Source: Acinetobacter sp. ANC 4470 (lineage in GTDB: Bacteria > Pseudomonadota > Gammaproteobacteria > Pseudomonadales > Moraxellaceae). Taken from it: 64,000 nucleotides of DNA. The position numbers and the translations under genes were made by a program. The notes beneath the pieces are model-generated. The model ran no database searches, was not told the origin of the DNA, and worked only from the letters and a program-made list of their open reading frames with translations. The stretch covers positions 62,001 through 126,000 of the forward strand of contig NZ_NEGC01000003.1 of assembly GCF_002135335.1 (NCBI RefSeq), given 5' to 3'. Of the stretch, positions 56,710 to 64,000 are shown one piece after another. Positions within the stretch are counted from its first letter, which is position 1, and each line of letters begins with the position of its first letter.

Positions 56710-57642
56710 ATGAAAAATCAAAATAGACCAGAAATTCTCACCATTGAAGATCAGAGCTTTGGCAGCCATGTCGAACATTGGAATTTACTCACAGATAATC
56801 CATGTACCGATGTGCCTAAATGGCTAGGCTTAGCCCTTGATGCACCTGTTATGCCGATGGGTTTGTGCAAAGAAGAATCTGACATGGATGAAGCCACATG
56901 GCTAATTCAAGGACCAAACAAAGCCGCTGTAAAAATCACTCAAGTGATTGCAGTTGAAAATAACAAACCGCAATGTGTTAAAACGGCATTTCCAAGTTTT
57001 GAAAGCCCATATAAAGTTAATGCCACGATTGAGCGTATTATTACCTGTAAATCAAATACACAGGCAGTTTTACAACTCAATTTAGGTGCAAATACCGTTG
57101 TCTATGCTTTTGATACATTGTATAGCGTCAATCATGAGCAATATGAAAAAGGTCAAAATTATCTTGCGCAATTCAATGCTTGGGCTTATGAACTTGAAGC
57201 CGTTTCCAACCATGAACAATTGGTGGTTGATGATCCCGCTTCGATTAAACACCATCGTGCTTTAAATGATATTTTAGCTGCCAATAACGGCATTGCGCCT
57301 GTCAATTTGCAAGAACAAATTGACGCTTGGCAACCTAAATCAGAAGATGATAAAGAACCTGTGACTGTCGATTTTTCGAAAATGGTGGCTTATCTTTATG
57401 GCGAAAACATGGGACAAGAAGATGAAGCTTGGTTCCAAGGCAATATTGTCGGTAAAACCTCGATGCGCTTTATGGAGCAAGAATATACGCTTTATGACGT
57501 TGCCCTCATTCATGATGAAGACCAAGAAGCAACGCTGATTCGTATTGCAAGCAAAAATGCAGCACACAAAGACTTTCAGATTGGTCAATTCATTCGTGGC
57601 AACTTATGGATTCAAGTCAATATTCACGCTAAAAAACCATAA
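56710..57642 (+). CDS. Unknown conserved-type protein, 310 aa
   Basis: A soluble acidic protein without signal peptide or membrane helix. The two halves look mixed alpha/beta. Noted segments are NPCTDVPKWLGLALDAPVMP, TWLIQGPNKAAVKITQVIAV, VYLYGENMGQEDE-like and NLWIQVNIHAKKP at the end. I recognise no motif or family and propose no function. The start is either this ATG (MKNQNRPEIL) or a GTG six bases upstream. It has good codon use, no frame breaks and its own strong terminator, so it is a real gene. Confidence 0.8.
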   Translation: MKNQNRPEILTIEDQSFGSHVEHWNLLTDNPCTDVPKWLGLALDAPVMPMGLCKEESDMDEATWLIQGPNKAAVKITQVIAVENNKPQCVKTAFPSFESPYKVNATIERIITCKSNTQAVLQLNLGANTVVYAFDTLYSVNHEQYEKGQNYLAQFNAWAYELEAVSNHEQLVVDDPASIKHHRALNDILAANNGIAPVNLQEQIDAWQPKSEDDKEPVTVDFSKMVAYLYGENMGQEDEAWFQGNIVGKTSMRFMEQEYTLYDVALIHDEDQEATLIRIASKNAAHKDFQIGQFIRGNLWIQVNIHAKKP

Positions 57643-57647
57643 TGGAT

Positions 57648-57702
57648 AAAAAGCAGCTCAATATAATGATAATTAACATTCATATTGAGCTGCTTTTTTA
57701 TC
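57648..57702 (+). terminator. Terminator after the unknown 310-aa protein
   Basis: AAAAAGCAGCTCAATAT (57648-57664) pairs perfectly with ATATTGAGCTGCTTTTT (57682-57698), 17-base loop, T-run continuing. Confidence 0.9.
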
Positions 57703-57740
57703 TCTATTTATCTTCTTTCAGCAAACATTAAACCTTCAAC

Positions 57741-57793
57741 TTATCCATAGTACTTAAAGGTTTTAAATTCAAATTAAAGCACACTTATCCACA
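57741..57793. promoter_or_regulatory. Two DnaA-box-like 9-mers
   Basis: TTATCCATA (57741-57749) and a perfect consensus TTATCCACA (57785-57793) lie 36 bases apart in AT-rich non-coding DNA. A third variant, TTTGGATAA, is at 58683-58691. They are possible DnaA sites; no dnaA, dnaN or origin-type gene is nearby, so this is not the replication origin. Confidence 0.4.
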
Positions 57794-57983
57794 ATTCAAA
57801 TTCAAAGTTTTCTATTTTAAATCCTATTCCGATTATTTTTTTATTCCGCAGTTTTAAAGCTTTTTAGATTAAAAATTCTTCATTAGACTGCTTTCATAAA
57901 TTAGTTTTTAGTCAATAAAATTAATTCATAAAGCCAAAATTAAAAATAAATTTTAGCAAATATTAGATGCATAATCTGGCATA

Positions 57984-58080
57984 GATTCCGCACGCGTCTC
58001 ATCCTTGCGCTGCATTTTAAAGCAGTGCTTAAAACTTGCTCAGAGATGTCGTGTATGGGAAAAAAGTTTTTTGCGGAATC
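57984..58080. other. Non-coding segment bounded by a 9-bp inverted repeat
   Basis: GATTCCGCA (57984-57992) and TGCGGAATC (58072-58080) enclose 79 bases that include GCTGC/GCAGT and AAGCA/TGCTT arms. It is more GC-rich than the flanks. It could be a small RNA or the relic of a repeat element. A short minus-strand reading frame crosses it, but without a ribosome-binding site. Confidence 0.4.
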
Positions 58081-58382
58081 AAAATATATTATAAGGTCTT
58101 CATTTCGACCTTCCAAAAGTAGAAAAAAACCTACGTAAAGACATAAAAATTGAATCAATCAAATAAGGTCGTGCTGATTTTAAAGAATCAAATATTGAAC
58201 ATTTTTTGATTTATTCAACTTATCTATTGCTCAGAAGCTGAGATTAACTTAGCGGTACATTTTATAGAATAAATATTTTAATTACATATTTTTATTTAGT
58301 ACTTTATTTAATCAATTTTTTATGCTAAAAATACGCTCTAGCAATAGAAATTAACGATAAATAAATCGGAATAGAACTTTCC

Positions 58383-58523
58383 ATGAAAATCGTACAAGAA
58401 GAAAATATACAACGAGTTGAACATCAACTCAGCAAACGTTTCCAGTTAGACTCAATCTCATGTCTATTTTTTATATTAGGCATGTTTATGTCTGCCTATC
58501 TTTTACATCACTTTATTTTATAA
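58383..58523 (+). CDS. 46-residue putative membrane peptide
   Basis: Small ORF starting MKIVQEENIQRVEHQLSKRF with a charged N-terminal helix, followed by LDSISCLFFILGMFMSAYLL, a clear membrane helix, and ending HHFIL. The GGAA-type ribosome-binding site (near 58367) is weak. The charged-helix-plus-one-span design is common for real small proteins, and a terminator follows at 58589. It was judged from sequence only; no family is recognised. Confidence 0.55.
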   Translation: MKIVQEENIQRVEHQLSKRFQLDSISCLFFILGMFMSAYLLHHFIL

Positions 58524-58588
58524 GCTAATTTAACCAGACTCATTTCAATAAATAGTAAAAAAGCCCATCATTTGATGTAATGCTGATC

Positions 58589-58625
58589 AGTTAAGGAATT
58601 TTACTCTTAATCCCTTAACTTTTTA
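58589..58625 (+). terminator. Terminator after the small membrane ORF
   Basis: AGTTAAGG (58589-58596) pairs with CCTTAACT (58613-58620), 16-base loop, followed by TTTTATTT. Confidence 0.65.
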
Positions 58626-58699
58626 TTTGTTCACAACGGAGTCTTATATTTTTAAATCAAATACTTGGAGCTCATCTATTACTTTGGATAAGCCCAAAT

Positions 58700-58875
58700 G
58701 AGAAGCCTCAAAATATATTTTGAGTTCGCAAGAAAGGCATCTTGCAGCGCAGTGCGCCTCACCGCAAAACTCGTCAAATACCCGTTATTGATTAATTAAT
58801 CGCAAAAACTTTACCTTTTCAAAGTAGTTTTGCCTCGAACAGTTACGGATGACGTGTCCGCGTATCGAATAACAT
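58700..58875. other. GC-richer structured non-coding segment before serC terminator
   Basis: Within AT-rich flanks this segment holds GCGCA/TGCGC (near 58748-58760), GCAAAA-CTTT with AAAG-GTTTTGC (near 58802-58832) and CGGA/TCCG (near 58845-58860). No reading frame of note. It looks like an intergenic repeat or RNA element, not decayed coding DNA. Confidence 0.4.
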
Positions 58876-58895
58876 CATCAATTTAAAATAAAAAA

Positions 58896-58921
58896 GCCAG
58901 TCAATTTTTTAACTGACTGGC
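58896..58921 (-). terminator. serC terminator
   Basis: GCCAGTCA (58896-58903) pairs with TGACTGGC (58914-58921). On the minus strand a TTTTTTATTTT run follows. Confidence 0.85.
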
Positions 58922-58957
58922 ATTACATCATTTGATGAGCTTTTTTACTTTCAGGTA

Positions 58958-60037
58958 TTAACCATTGCGTTTTGCAAAGTCATCCATAAAGTTAACCAAT
59001 GCTTGAACGCCTTCTAGAGGTACAGCGTTATAAATACTGGCACGCATACCACCGACTGAACGATGACCTGCTAAGTTAAGCAAATGGTTTTCTTCTGCTT
59101 CTTTCAAGAACAATTTATCTAAATTAGCATTTGCCAAAGTAAATGGTACGTTCATGATTGAACGATTTTGTTCAACAATCGGGTTAGCATAAAAATCACT
59201 AGAATCGATATAGCCATAAAGTAAGTTTGCTTTTGCAAGGTTTACTTTATGCATGGCATCAACACCGCCATTTTCCAATAACCACTCAAAGACTAAACCT
59301 GATAAATACCAAGCATAAGTAGATGGTGTATTAACCATTGAATCATTTTTAGCTTGTTCAGAATATTTCAAAATACTTGGAATTTCAGGTTTTGCTTGAT
59401 CAAGCAAGTCTTCACGAATAATGACTAAAGTTAAACCAGCAGGGCCAATATTCTTTTGAGCACCCGCATAAATTAAACCAAATTTAGGCACATCAATGGG
59501 TGCTGAAAGAATGCTTGAAGATAAATCTGAAATTAAAGGCGCATTCACTTCTGGAATACCTGCAAACTGCAAACCGCCAATCGTTTCATTCTCTGCATAA
59601 TGCACATAAGCTGCATCATCAGATAAATTCCACTGGCTTTGATCGGTAATCGCCAATTTACCATTAATGGTTGTGCCCGCTTCCACGACATTGATGTCGC
59701 CATAGCGTTTTGCTTCTTTAAGGGCCTTTTCAGACCAAATACCGGTATGGATATAATCTGCTTTATTATTTTTACCCAACAGGTTTAAAGGAATAGCAGA
59801 GAATTGAAGTGAAGCACCGCCTTGTAAGAACAATACTTTATAGTTCTCTGGAATGTTCATCAATTTGCGCAAATCAGCTTCTGCTTTTTCTGCAACAGCA
59901 ACATAGTCACTACTACGATGACTCATTTCCATGATCGAAAGACCTTTGCCATGCCAATCGAGCATTTCAGCTTGAGCTTTTTCTAAAACGGCAGTCGGTA
60001 ATGCAGCAGGACCAGCACAGAAATTGTACGCGCGCAT
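58958..60037 (-). CDS. serC: Phosphoserine aminotransferase SerC
   Basis: PLP enzyme making phosphoserine from 3-phosphohydroxypyruvate, also used in pyridoxal phosphate synthesis in enterics. The 359 aa begin MRAYNFCAGPAALPTAVLEK, the family signature. FLQGGASLQFSAIPLNLL, and the PLP lysine in FGLIYAGAQKNIGPAGL, are clear, as is the end HRSVGGMRASIYNAVPLEGV. The start at 60037 follows GAAAGGAAAAATC; a longer start at 60088 is rejected. It appears monocistronic. Confidence 0.96.
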   Translation of the reverse strand: MRAYNFCAGPAALPTAVLEKAQAEMLDWHGKGLSIMEMSHRSSDYVAVAEKAEADLRKLMNIPENYKVLFLQGGASLQFSAIPLNLLGKNNKADYIHTGIWSEKALKEAKRYGDINVVEAGTTINGKLAITDQSQWNLSDDAAYVHYAENETIGGLQFAGIPEVNAPLISDLSSSILSAPIDVPKFGLIYAGAQKNIGPAGLTLVIIREDLLDQAKPEIPSILKYSEQAKNDSMVNTPSTYAWYLSGLVFEWLLENGGVDAMHKVNLAKANLLYGYIDSSDFYANPIVEQNRSIMNVPFTLANANLDKLFLKEAEENHLLNLAGHRSVGGMRASIYNAVPLEGVQALVNFMDDFAKRNG

Positions 60038-60156
60038 GATTTTTCCTTTCAAAGTGAAACACAATAAAATGAGGGCATTTAACCACATATAGCCTGTGCT
60101 TGCAGTAAATTATCCTGAAAATATTTCAATGCTGTCGAACATTTAAAGTCAAATTT

Positions 60157-60822
60157 TCAATAAAGATCTGACCGTTTGACAGGTTTAATAATGTCAATAA
60201 ATGGTTCACCTGCAAGTAAATAACTCACGATGCGTAAAATTAACGCAGGAATAACCACAATTGCATGAATTAAAATTGCTGCAGTTAAATACACAGTAAA
60301 TTCAATCCAACGCAGCCAATGTAAATAAACTTTAGGTTTATGTGCCAGTTTAAACTGTGTTAACTCTCGTACCGTTATCTCATCAGCCTGTGAATCTAAC
60401 CATACTCGGGTTTTTAAATCGTAGTTATTTGAACTTTTTAAACCCAGCTTATACGCTTGCAACATACGTCTAGGCTCTAAAAAAAATCCGGTAGACAATG
60501 TAATCAAATTCATGATGCCCAATATGGGATGGCTAAACATTGACCCTGTTCCAAGTTCCCATGCACTCACTTCCCCTTCGCCAATACGCCCCACGGTATA
60601 ACCTGTTAAAATATGATGAATATCATGATATTTTAAATACTTATGACGTACACCGATGTTTGGCATAGGGACAATTAAACAACCGGTATATACGCCTACG
60701 GTTAAAGGCTCACGATCGCCAACAATTGGCCCAAAACCATTCTTCTGATAAAAAAGATTGATAGCTTGATTGAGCGTACATTCATCTGGAAATTTATTCG
60801 GCTGTTTAACTTGTAAATCCAT
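60157..60822 (-). CDS. Coq4-like protein
   Basis: A 221-residue protein with the Coq4 metal motif HDxxH-x11-E: His66, Asp67 and His70 in KYHDIHHILTGY, and Glu82 in GRIGEGEVSAWELG. In yeast Coq4 supports ubiquinone assembly. It has a hydrophobic C-terminal stretch (about 170-205, two possible helices) that suggests membrane attachment. Bacterial members are sporadic and their role is unproven. No other ubiquinone gene lies in the window. Confidence 0.75.
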   Translation of the reverse strand: MDLQVKQPNKFPDECTLNQAINLFYQKNGFGPIVGDREPLTVGVYTGCLIVPMPNIGVRHKYLKYHDIHHILTGYTVGRIGEGEVSAWELGTGSMFSHPILGIMNLITLSTGFFLEPRRMLQAYKLGLKSSNNYDLKTRVWLDSQADEITVRELTQFKLAHKPKVYLHWLRWIEFTVYLTAAILIHAIVVIPALILRIVSYLLAGEPFIDIIKPVKRSDLY

Positions 60823-60978
60823 CTTATATTTATTTAAATGTATGAGATTACCTATAATATAATCGATAAATTTATGTTTTTCACGCTGGATTCATCTCGC
60901 ACAAGACAGTCACTACTATCAAAACATATCATTACATGATGCTTTATAATTAAAATTACGATGTGGAGAATCTATTCG

Positions 60979-62475
60979 ATGTTACAGCATTCACCACCCT
61001 TTTCAGGTATTAAACGAAATACTTTAATTAAGAAACCTCTTGCACAAATGTTGATTTTTTCATCTTCCATATTTGTAAGTTCAGTCAGTTTTGCTCAAAG
61101 CATCAGCTATGCACAGGCTGAACAATCTATATTAGTAAATTCATATAGCACTCAAGCCAATCAAGCCTTACAACAAGCTGCCAAATTAGAAGCTGAAGCA
61201 GTCAAAGGTTTAGGTCTACCGCGTGTCGATTTAAATGTCAGGGCTTATGCTTTTCATAATGAAGTGGATATTCCTCTGGATTCATTTAAAAATAATTTAG
61301 AACAAACGCTTTCTCAAGGCATTAATGACCGTATTAATGAGCAGAATCTACCGCCTAATATTTCAGATCCCTTAAAAGAAGGAATCAATCAAACCATTCA
61401 TAGTGGTGTCGGTCTATTTCCCGACTCTGCAAATGTAATTTTAGAAGATCAAGTTGTTCGTCCAACAGTGTCGATACTCATGCCTTTATATACGGGTGGC
61501 TTAACCTCTAGTGCCAAAGAAGTGGTGAATATTAAAGCCGCACGCAGCCAACTCAGTAGTAAACAACAACAAGATGTTCAACGTTTTGAACTGATTCAAG
61601 CCTATTTTAATGTGCAACTGCAAAAGCAATTATTGAGTTCAAGTCATTCCAATTTGAATGCCATGCAAACACACTATAGCAATGCACTAAAACTGGAAAA
61701 TCAGGGCTTTATTAGCAAAGGGCAACGCATGCAATTTGAAGTAGCAAAAAATAATGCGCAACGTCTGGAGCAAAATACTGATGCCAATCTCAGATCGAGC
61801 TTATTTCAACTGAATAATCTTTTACAAAGCAGCCAAATTACTGAGCTGAGCACACCGTTATTTGTCAATTCTGCGCAAAGCCAATCTTTAAATGGCTTAC
61901 TCAAAACCTATCAAGATCAATCTTCTCTCATTCGTAAAATGCAAATAGATACACAACTGGCCAATGCCAACGTAAAAGTGCAAAGTGCAGCAAAAAAACC
62001 CAATATTTTTGCCTTTGGTGAATACAGTCTAGATGACAAGCAAAATTGGATTATCGGTGTGGTCGCTCGTTATAATTTATTTTCAGGGGTCGATAAAAAC
62101 AAAAATATTCAGGCCGCAGAATTACAACGCTATGCCTCTGAATTAATTACAGAACGCACCAAACAGGAAATTGAAAATATTATTTACACGTCCTATAGCG
62201 AAGTGACGACGGCACAACAAAGTCATCAACTCTTACAACAAAATATGCGAGCAGCGCAAGAAAACTTACGTATTCAAACCCTGTCTTTTAAAGAAGATAT
62301 GGGCACAGCCACACAAGTGATTGATGCACAAAACGTATTAACTGGCTTAAAAAGTGAAATGGCATTAAATGCTTATAAATATGTCATGTCGCTGGCGACC
62401 TTATTGCAAAGTCACGGCTCTATTGACCAATTTCAAAGCTATGTCAATCAAACTCAAACGTACTACCTTCGTTAA
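60979..62475 (+). CDS. TolC-family outer membrane efflux protein
   Basis: Outer-membrane channel of a tripartite exporter. It has a signal peptide (LAQMLIFSSSIFVSSVSFA, ending near residue 40), then TolC-type helical hairpins: ANQALQQAAKLEAEAVKGLG, GGLTSSAKEVVNIKAARSQL, KLENQGFISKGQRMQFEVAK and NMRAAQENLRIQTLSFKEDM. The long insert around residues 85-145 (SQGINDRINEQNLPPNIS) would be the outer strand/loop region. I chose the ATG at 60979, ten bases after GGAG; 60961 is possible. It is followed four bases later by an adaptor protein gene. Confidence 0.88.
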   Translation: MLQHSPPFSGIKRNTLIKKPLAQMLIFSSSIFVSSVSFAQSISYAQAEQSILVNSYSTQANQALQQAAKLEAEAVKGLGLPRVDLNVRAYAFHNEVDIPLDSFKNNLEQTLSQGINDRINEQNLPPNISDPLKEGINQTIHSGVGLFPDSANVILEDQVVRPTVSILMPLYTGGLTSSAKEVVNIKAARSQLSSKQQQDVQRFELIQAYFNVQLQKQLLSSSHSNLNAMQTHYSNALKLENQGFISKGQRMQFEVAKNNAQRLEQNTDANLRSSLFQLNNLLQSSQITELSTPLFVNSAQSQSLNGLLKTYQDQSSLIRKMQIDTQLANANVKVQSAAKKPNIFAFGEYSLDDKQNWIIGVVARYNLFSGVDKNKNIQAAELQRYASELITERTKQEIENIIYTSYSEVTTAQQSHQLLQQNMRAAQENLRIQTLSFKEDMGTATQVIDAQNVLTGLKSEMALNAYKYVMSLATLLQSHGSIDQFQSYVNQTQTYYLR

Positions 62476-62493
62476 TTTTTGATGGGGAACAAA

Positions 62494-63678
62494 ATGACTC
62501 AAGATCAAAGCAAGCCTGATCAAGATGTAGAAAACACCTCATCGGAAGGAAGCTCTACAGCTACATCTGCTCAAGACAGCAAAACTGATACTCAAGAAAT
62601 ATTGCCTGAGCAGCAAGCAGATGCAGAAACGGAAGCTAAAAACCAGCAAGATATTCAAGCAGCACAAATAGACTCAAACGACGAACCTAAAAAATCAGCT
62701 GCTATAAAAGCAATGGGTTTAATTGTGCTTATTTCCCTTTTAGGTTTAATTACATTTGGTTTATGGAAAAGTTACCAACCCAAAGAAATTGAATTACAAG
62801 GCCGAGTTGAAGCTGAAACGATTCATGTCAGTACCAAAGTTCCCAGTCGTATTGAAGAAATTTATGTACATGATGGACAAAAGGTCAGCAAAAATCAGGA
62901 ATTGGTTCGTTTATTTAGCCCTGAAGTAGATGCAAAAACACAGCAAGCTTTAGGCGCTTTACAATCGGCTCTGGCACTGCAATCGACTGCTGAACGAGGC
63001 TCGCAACAGGAAAATATTGATAGTCTGTATGCCAATTGGCAAAGTTTAAAAGCACAAGAAACTTTAGCCAAAACCACCTATCAACGTGGTGCTAACCTGT
63101 TTAAAGAAGGTGTTATTTCTCGCCAACGACGCGATGAAATGCAGGCTGCCGCATTATCTGCAAGTCAACTCACCGAAGCAGCGTATCAACAATATGCTCG
63201 TGCCAAACGTGGTAGTACACCACAACAACTATCTTCTGCCGATGCGCAAGTTCAAATTGCTCAAGCGGCTGTCGCTGAAGCCAATGCTTTAGCGGCTGAA
63301 ACTAAATTACTTGCTCCTGTTGACGGCACAGTCTCTAAAACCTATGGCAAAGTCTCGGAACTGGTGGCTATAGGTGTGCCTGTAGTGAGCATTATTCAGG
63401 ATGATGATTTATGGGTAAGCGTAAATGTACGTGAAGACCTATATGCACAAATTTATAAAGCCAAAACGATGAATGGTTTTATTCCTGCGCTGAACCAAAC
63501 TGCGACTTTTAAAATTAAAAATATTGATGCTGAAGGTGAATTTGCCACCATTAAAACTACGCGCCAAACTGGAGGCTACGATATCCGTAGCTTTAAAATT
63601 CATTTAGCACCAGTGCTTCCAATCACAGATTTAAAAGTCGGTATGAGCGTGCTATTTAAAATTAAAGAGACTCAATAA
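62494..63678 (+). CDS. HlyD-family membrane fusion protein
   Basis: Periplasmic adaptor of the tripartite exporter, 394 aa. Its first 67 or so residues are polar and disordered (Gln, Asp, Ser, Thr rich). One helix follows at about 70-88 (AMGLIVLISLLGLITFGLW), then the biotinyl-lipoyl part (VEAETIHVSTKVPSRIEEIY, HDGQKVSKNQELVRLF), a coiled-coil hairpin (about 135-245), and the second lipoyl half plus beta-barrel (KLLAPVDGTVSKTYGKVSEL, DDLWVSVNVREDLY). GGGGA lies before the ATG at 62494. It overlaps the next gene (TAATG). Confidence 0.9.
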   Translation: MTQDQSKPDQDVENTSSEGSSTATSAQDSKTDTQEILPEQQADAETEAKNQQDIQAAQIDSNDEPKKSAAIKAMGLIVLISLLGLITFGLWKSYQPKEIELQGRVEAETIHVSTKVPSRIEEIYVHDGQKVSKNQELVRLFSPEVDAKTQQALGALQSALALQSTAERGSQQENIDSLYANWQSLKAQETLAKTTYQRGANLFKEGVISRQRRDEMQAAALSASQLTEAAYQQYARAKRGSTPQQLSSADAQVQIAQAAVAEANALAAETKLLAPVDGTVSKTYGKVSELVAIGVPVVSIIQDDDLWVSVNVREDLYAQIYKAKTMNGFIPALNQTATFKIKNIDAEGEFATIKTTRQTGGYDIRSFKIHLAPVLPITDLKVGMSVLFKIKETQ

Positions 63679-64000
63679 TGTGGTCGGGCATACTGCGTGA
63701 ACTACGCTATTTACTGACACATAAATGGGACTTGTGTTTAGTTACACTTGCACCTTTATTTATTATTGTGTTGTTCAGCAGCATGTTTTATCAGGGCAAG
63801 CCTGAGCATTTGCCTATTGCCATTATTGACCAAGACCAAAGCGAACTGAGTCTAAATATTGAAAAATATGTTAGGCATAATTCAACTTTAGAAATTGCAC
63901 TGATTTCACAAAGCCCCGATGAAGTGGAAAAGCTGCTGAATCAAACCAAAATTTGGGGCTATATTTCTATTCCTGCAGGCGCGGAACAGCGACTAGTTCA
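63678..64000 (+). CDS. ABC-2-type transporter permease, N-terminal part (cut by window end)
   Basis: First 107 residues of a membrane protein that begins MWSGILRELRYLLTHKWDLC, with a helix at about residues 21-38 (LVTLAPLFIIVLFSSMFY), then a periplasmic domain with LPIAIIDQDQSELSLNIEKY, typical of the YhhJ/YbhS/YbhR ABC-2 permeases. It overlaps the HlyD gene (TAATG), giving a TolC-HlyD-permease order. A second permease and possibly an ATPase should follow beyond the window. Confidence 0.88.
   Translation, partial: MWSGILRELRYLLTHKWDLCLVTLAPLFIIVLFSSMFYQGKPEHLPIAIIDQDQSELSLNIEKYVRHNSTLEIALISQSPDEVEKLLNQTKIWGYISIPAGAEQRLV

Noticed and set aside
57940..58158. 72-residue minus-strand open frame in the gene-poor gap
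   Set aside because: No ribosome-binding site, and it overlaps the inverted-repeat segment. The apparent membrane-like start comes from AT-rich sequence.
57741..58691. DnaA boxes as a replication origin
   Set aside because: No dnaA, dnaN, gyrB or rpmH nearby and only three scattered boxes.

Overview
The window is a stretch of gammaproteobacterial chromosome, almost certainly Acinetobacter. Four things point there: an AT-rich genome; a CarO-type outer membrane protein (the carbapenem-associated porin of that genus); a Lol lipoprotein export locus with one permease plus LolD; and a KGW-motif small membrane protein. It is mostly housekeeping DNA. I see no rRNA, tRNA, insertion sequence, prophage, integrase or CRISPR array. 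The species cannot be named from this sequence alone.

Layout, left to right. 1-1381: mltG (cut by the left edge) and pabC on the minus strand. 1549-8244: a sulfate uptake block with two tandem sulfate-binding proteins, a small alpha/beta hydrolase, cysT-cysW-cysA and the regulator cysB. 8538-9437: a broken FadL-type porin gene, then carO on the minus strand. 10555-14594: dapD, queE-queC (7-deazaguanine/queuosine precursor synthesis), a small secreted protein, a Dph6-like PP-loop protein and a Bcp peroxiredoxin. 14667-16307: divergent argO/argP. 16356-19849: yceI, nadM, an enoyl-CoA hydratase-family protein, a nitroreductase and a NIF3-like small protein. 19880-21112: an accessory HEPN-like gene and the KGW small protein. 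21334-29039: purL, dgt, ruvA, ruvB.

29185-29770 is a conserved envelope-type gene with a frameshifted N-terminus. 29993-34918 is the Tol-Pal system (ybgC-tolQ-tolR-tolA, a strong terminator, then tolB-pal). It is followed by a small protein, fbp, a TrmH/SpoU methyltransferase, and a three-gene sigma factor/membrane protein/DUF3106 operon at 37307-38653 whose leader carries a 12-bp inverted repeat next to the ribosome-binding site. 38906-43150 holds two large CSLREA-domain exported proteins with GlyGly-CTERM tails. 43269-47042 has hda, a PerM-type transporter and purM-purN. 47112-56436 has a hydrolase and an S49 peptidase, an LpxL-like acyltransferase, comEC, lolD with a LolF-like permease, a PilZ-like protein, an EamA transporter and a YaiI protein. 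56704-58957 has an unknown protein and a 1.3-kb gene-poor stretch with a 46-residue membrane ORF and structured DNA. The right end has serC, a Coq4-like protein and a tripartite TolC/HlyD/ABC-2 exporter cut by the window edge.

No large new defence or biosynthetic system is evident. The strongest leads are the paired GlyGly-CTERM proteins, the sigma factor trio with its leader hairpin, the isolated HEPN-like gene, the triple-hairpin element at 19391-19482, and the structured intergenic stretch at 57700-58890.
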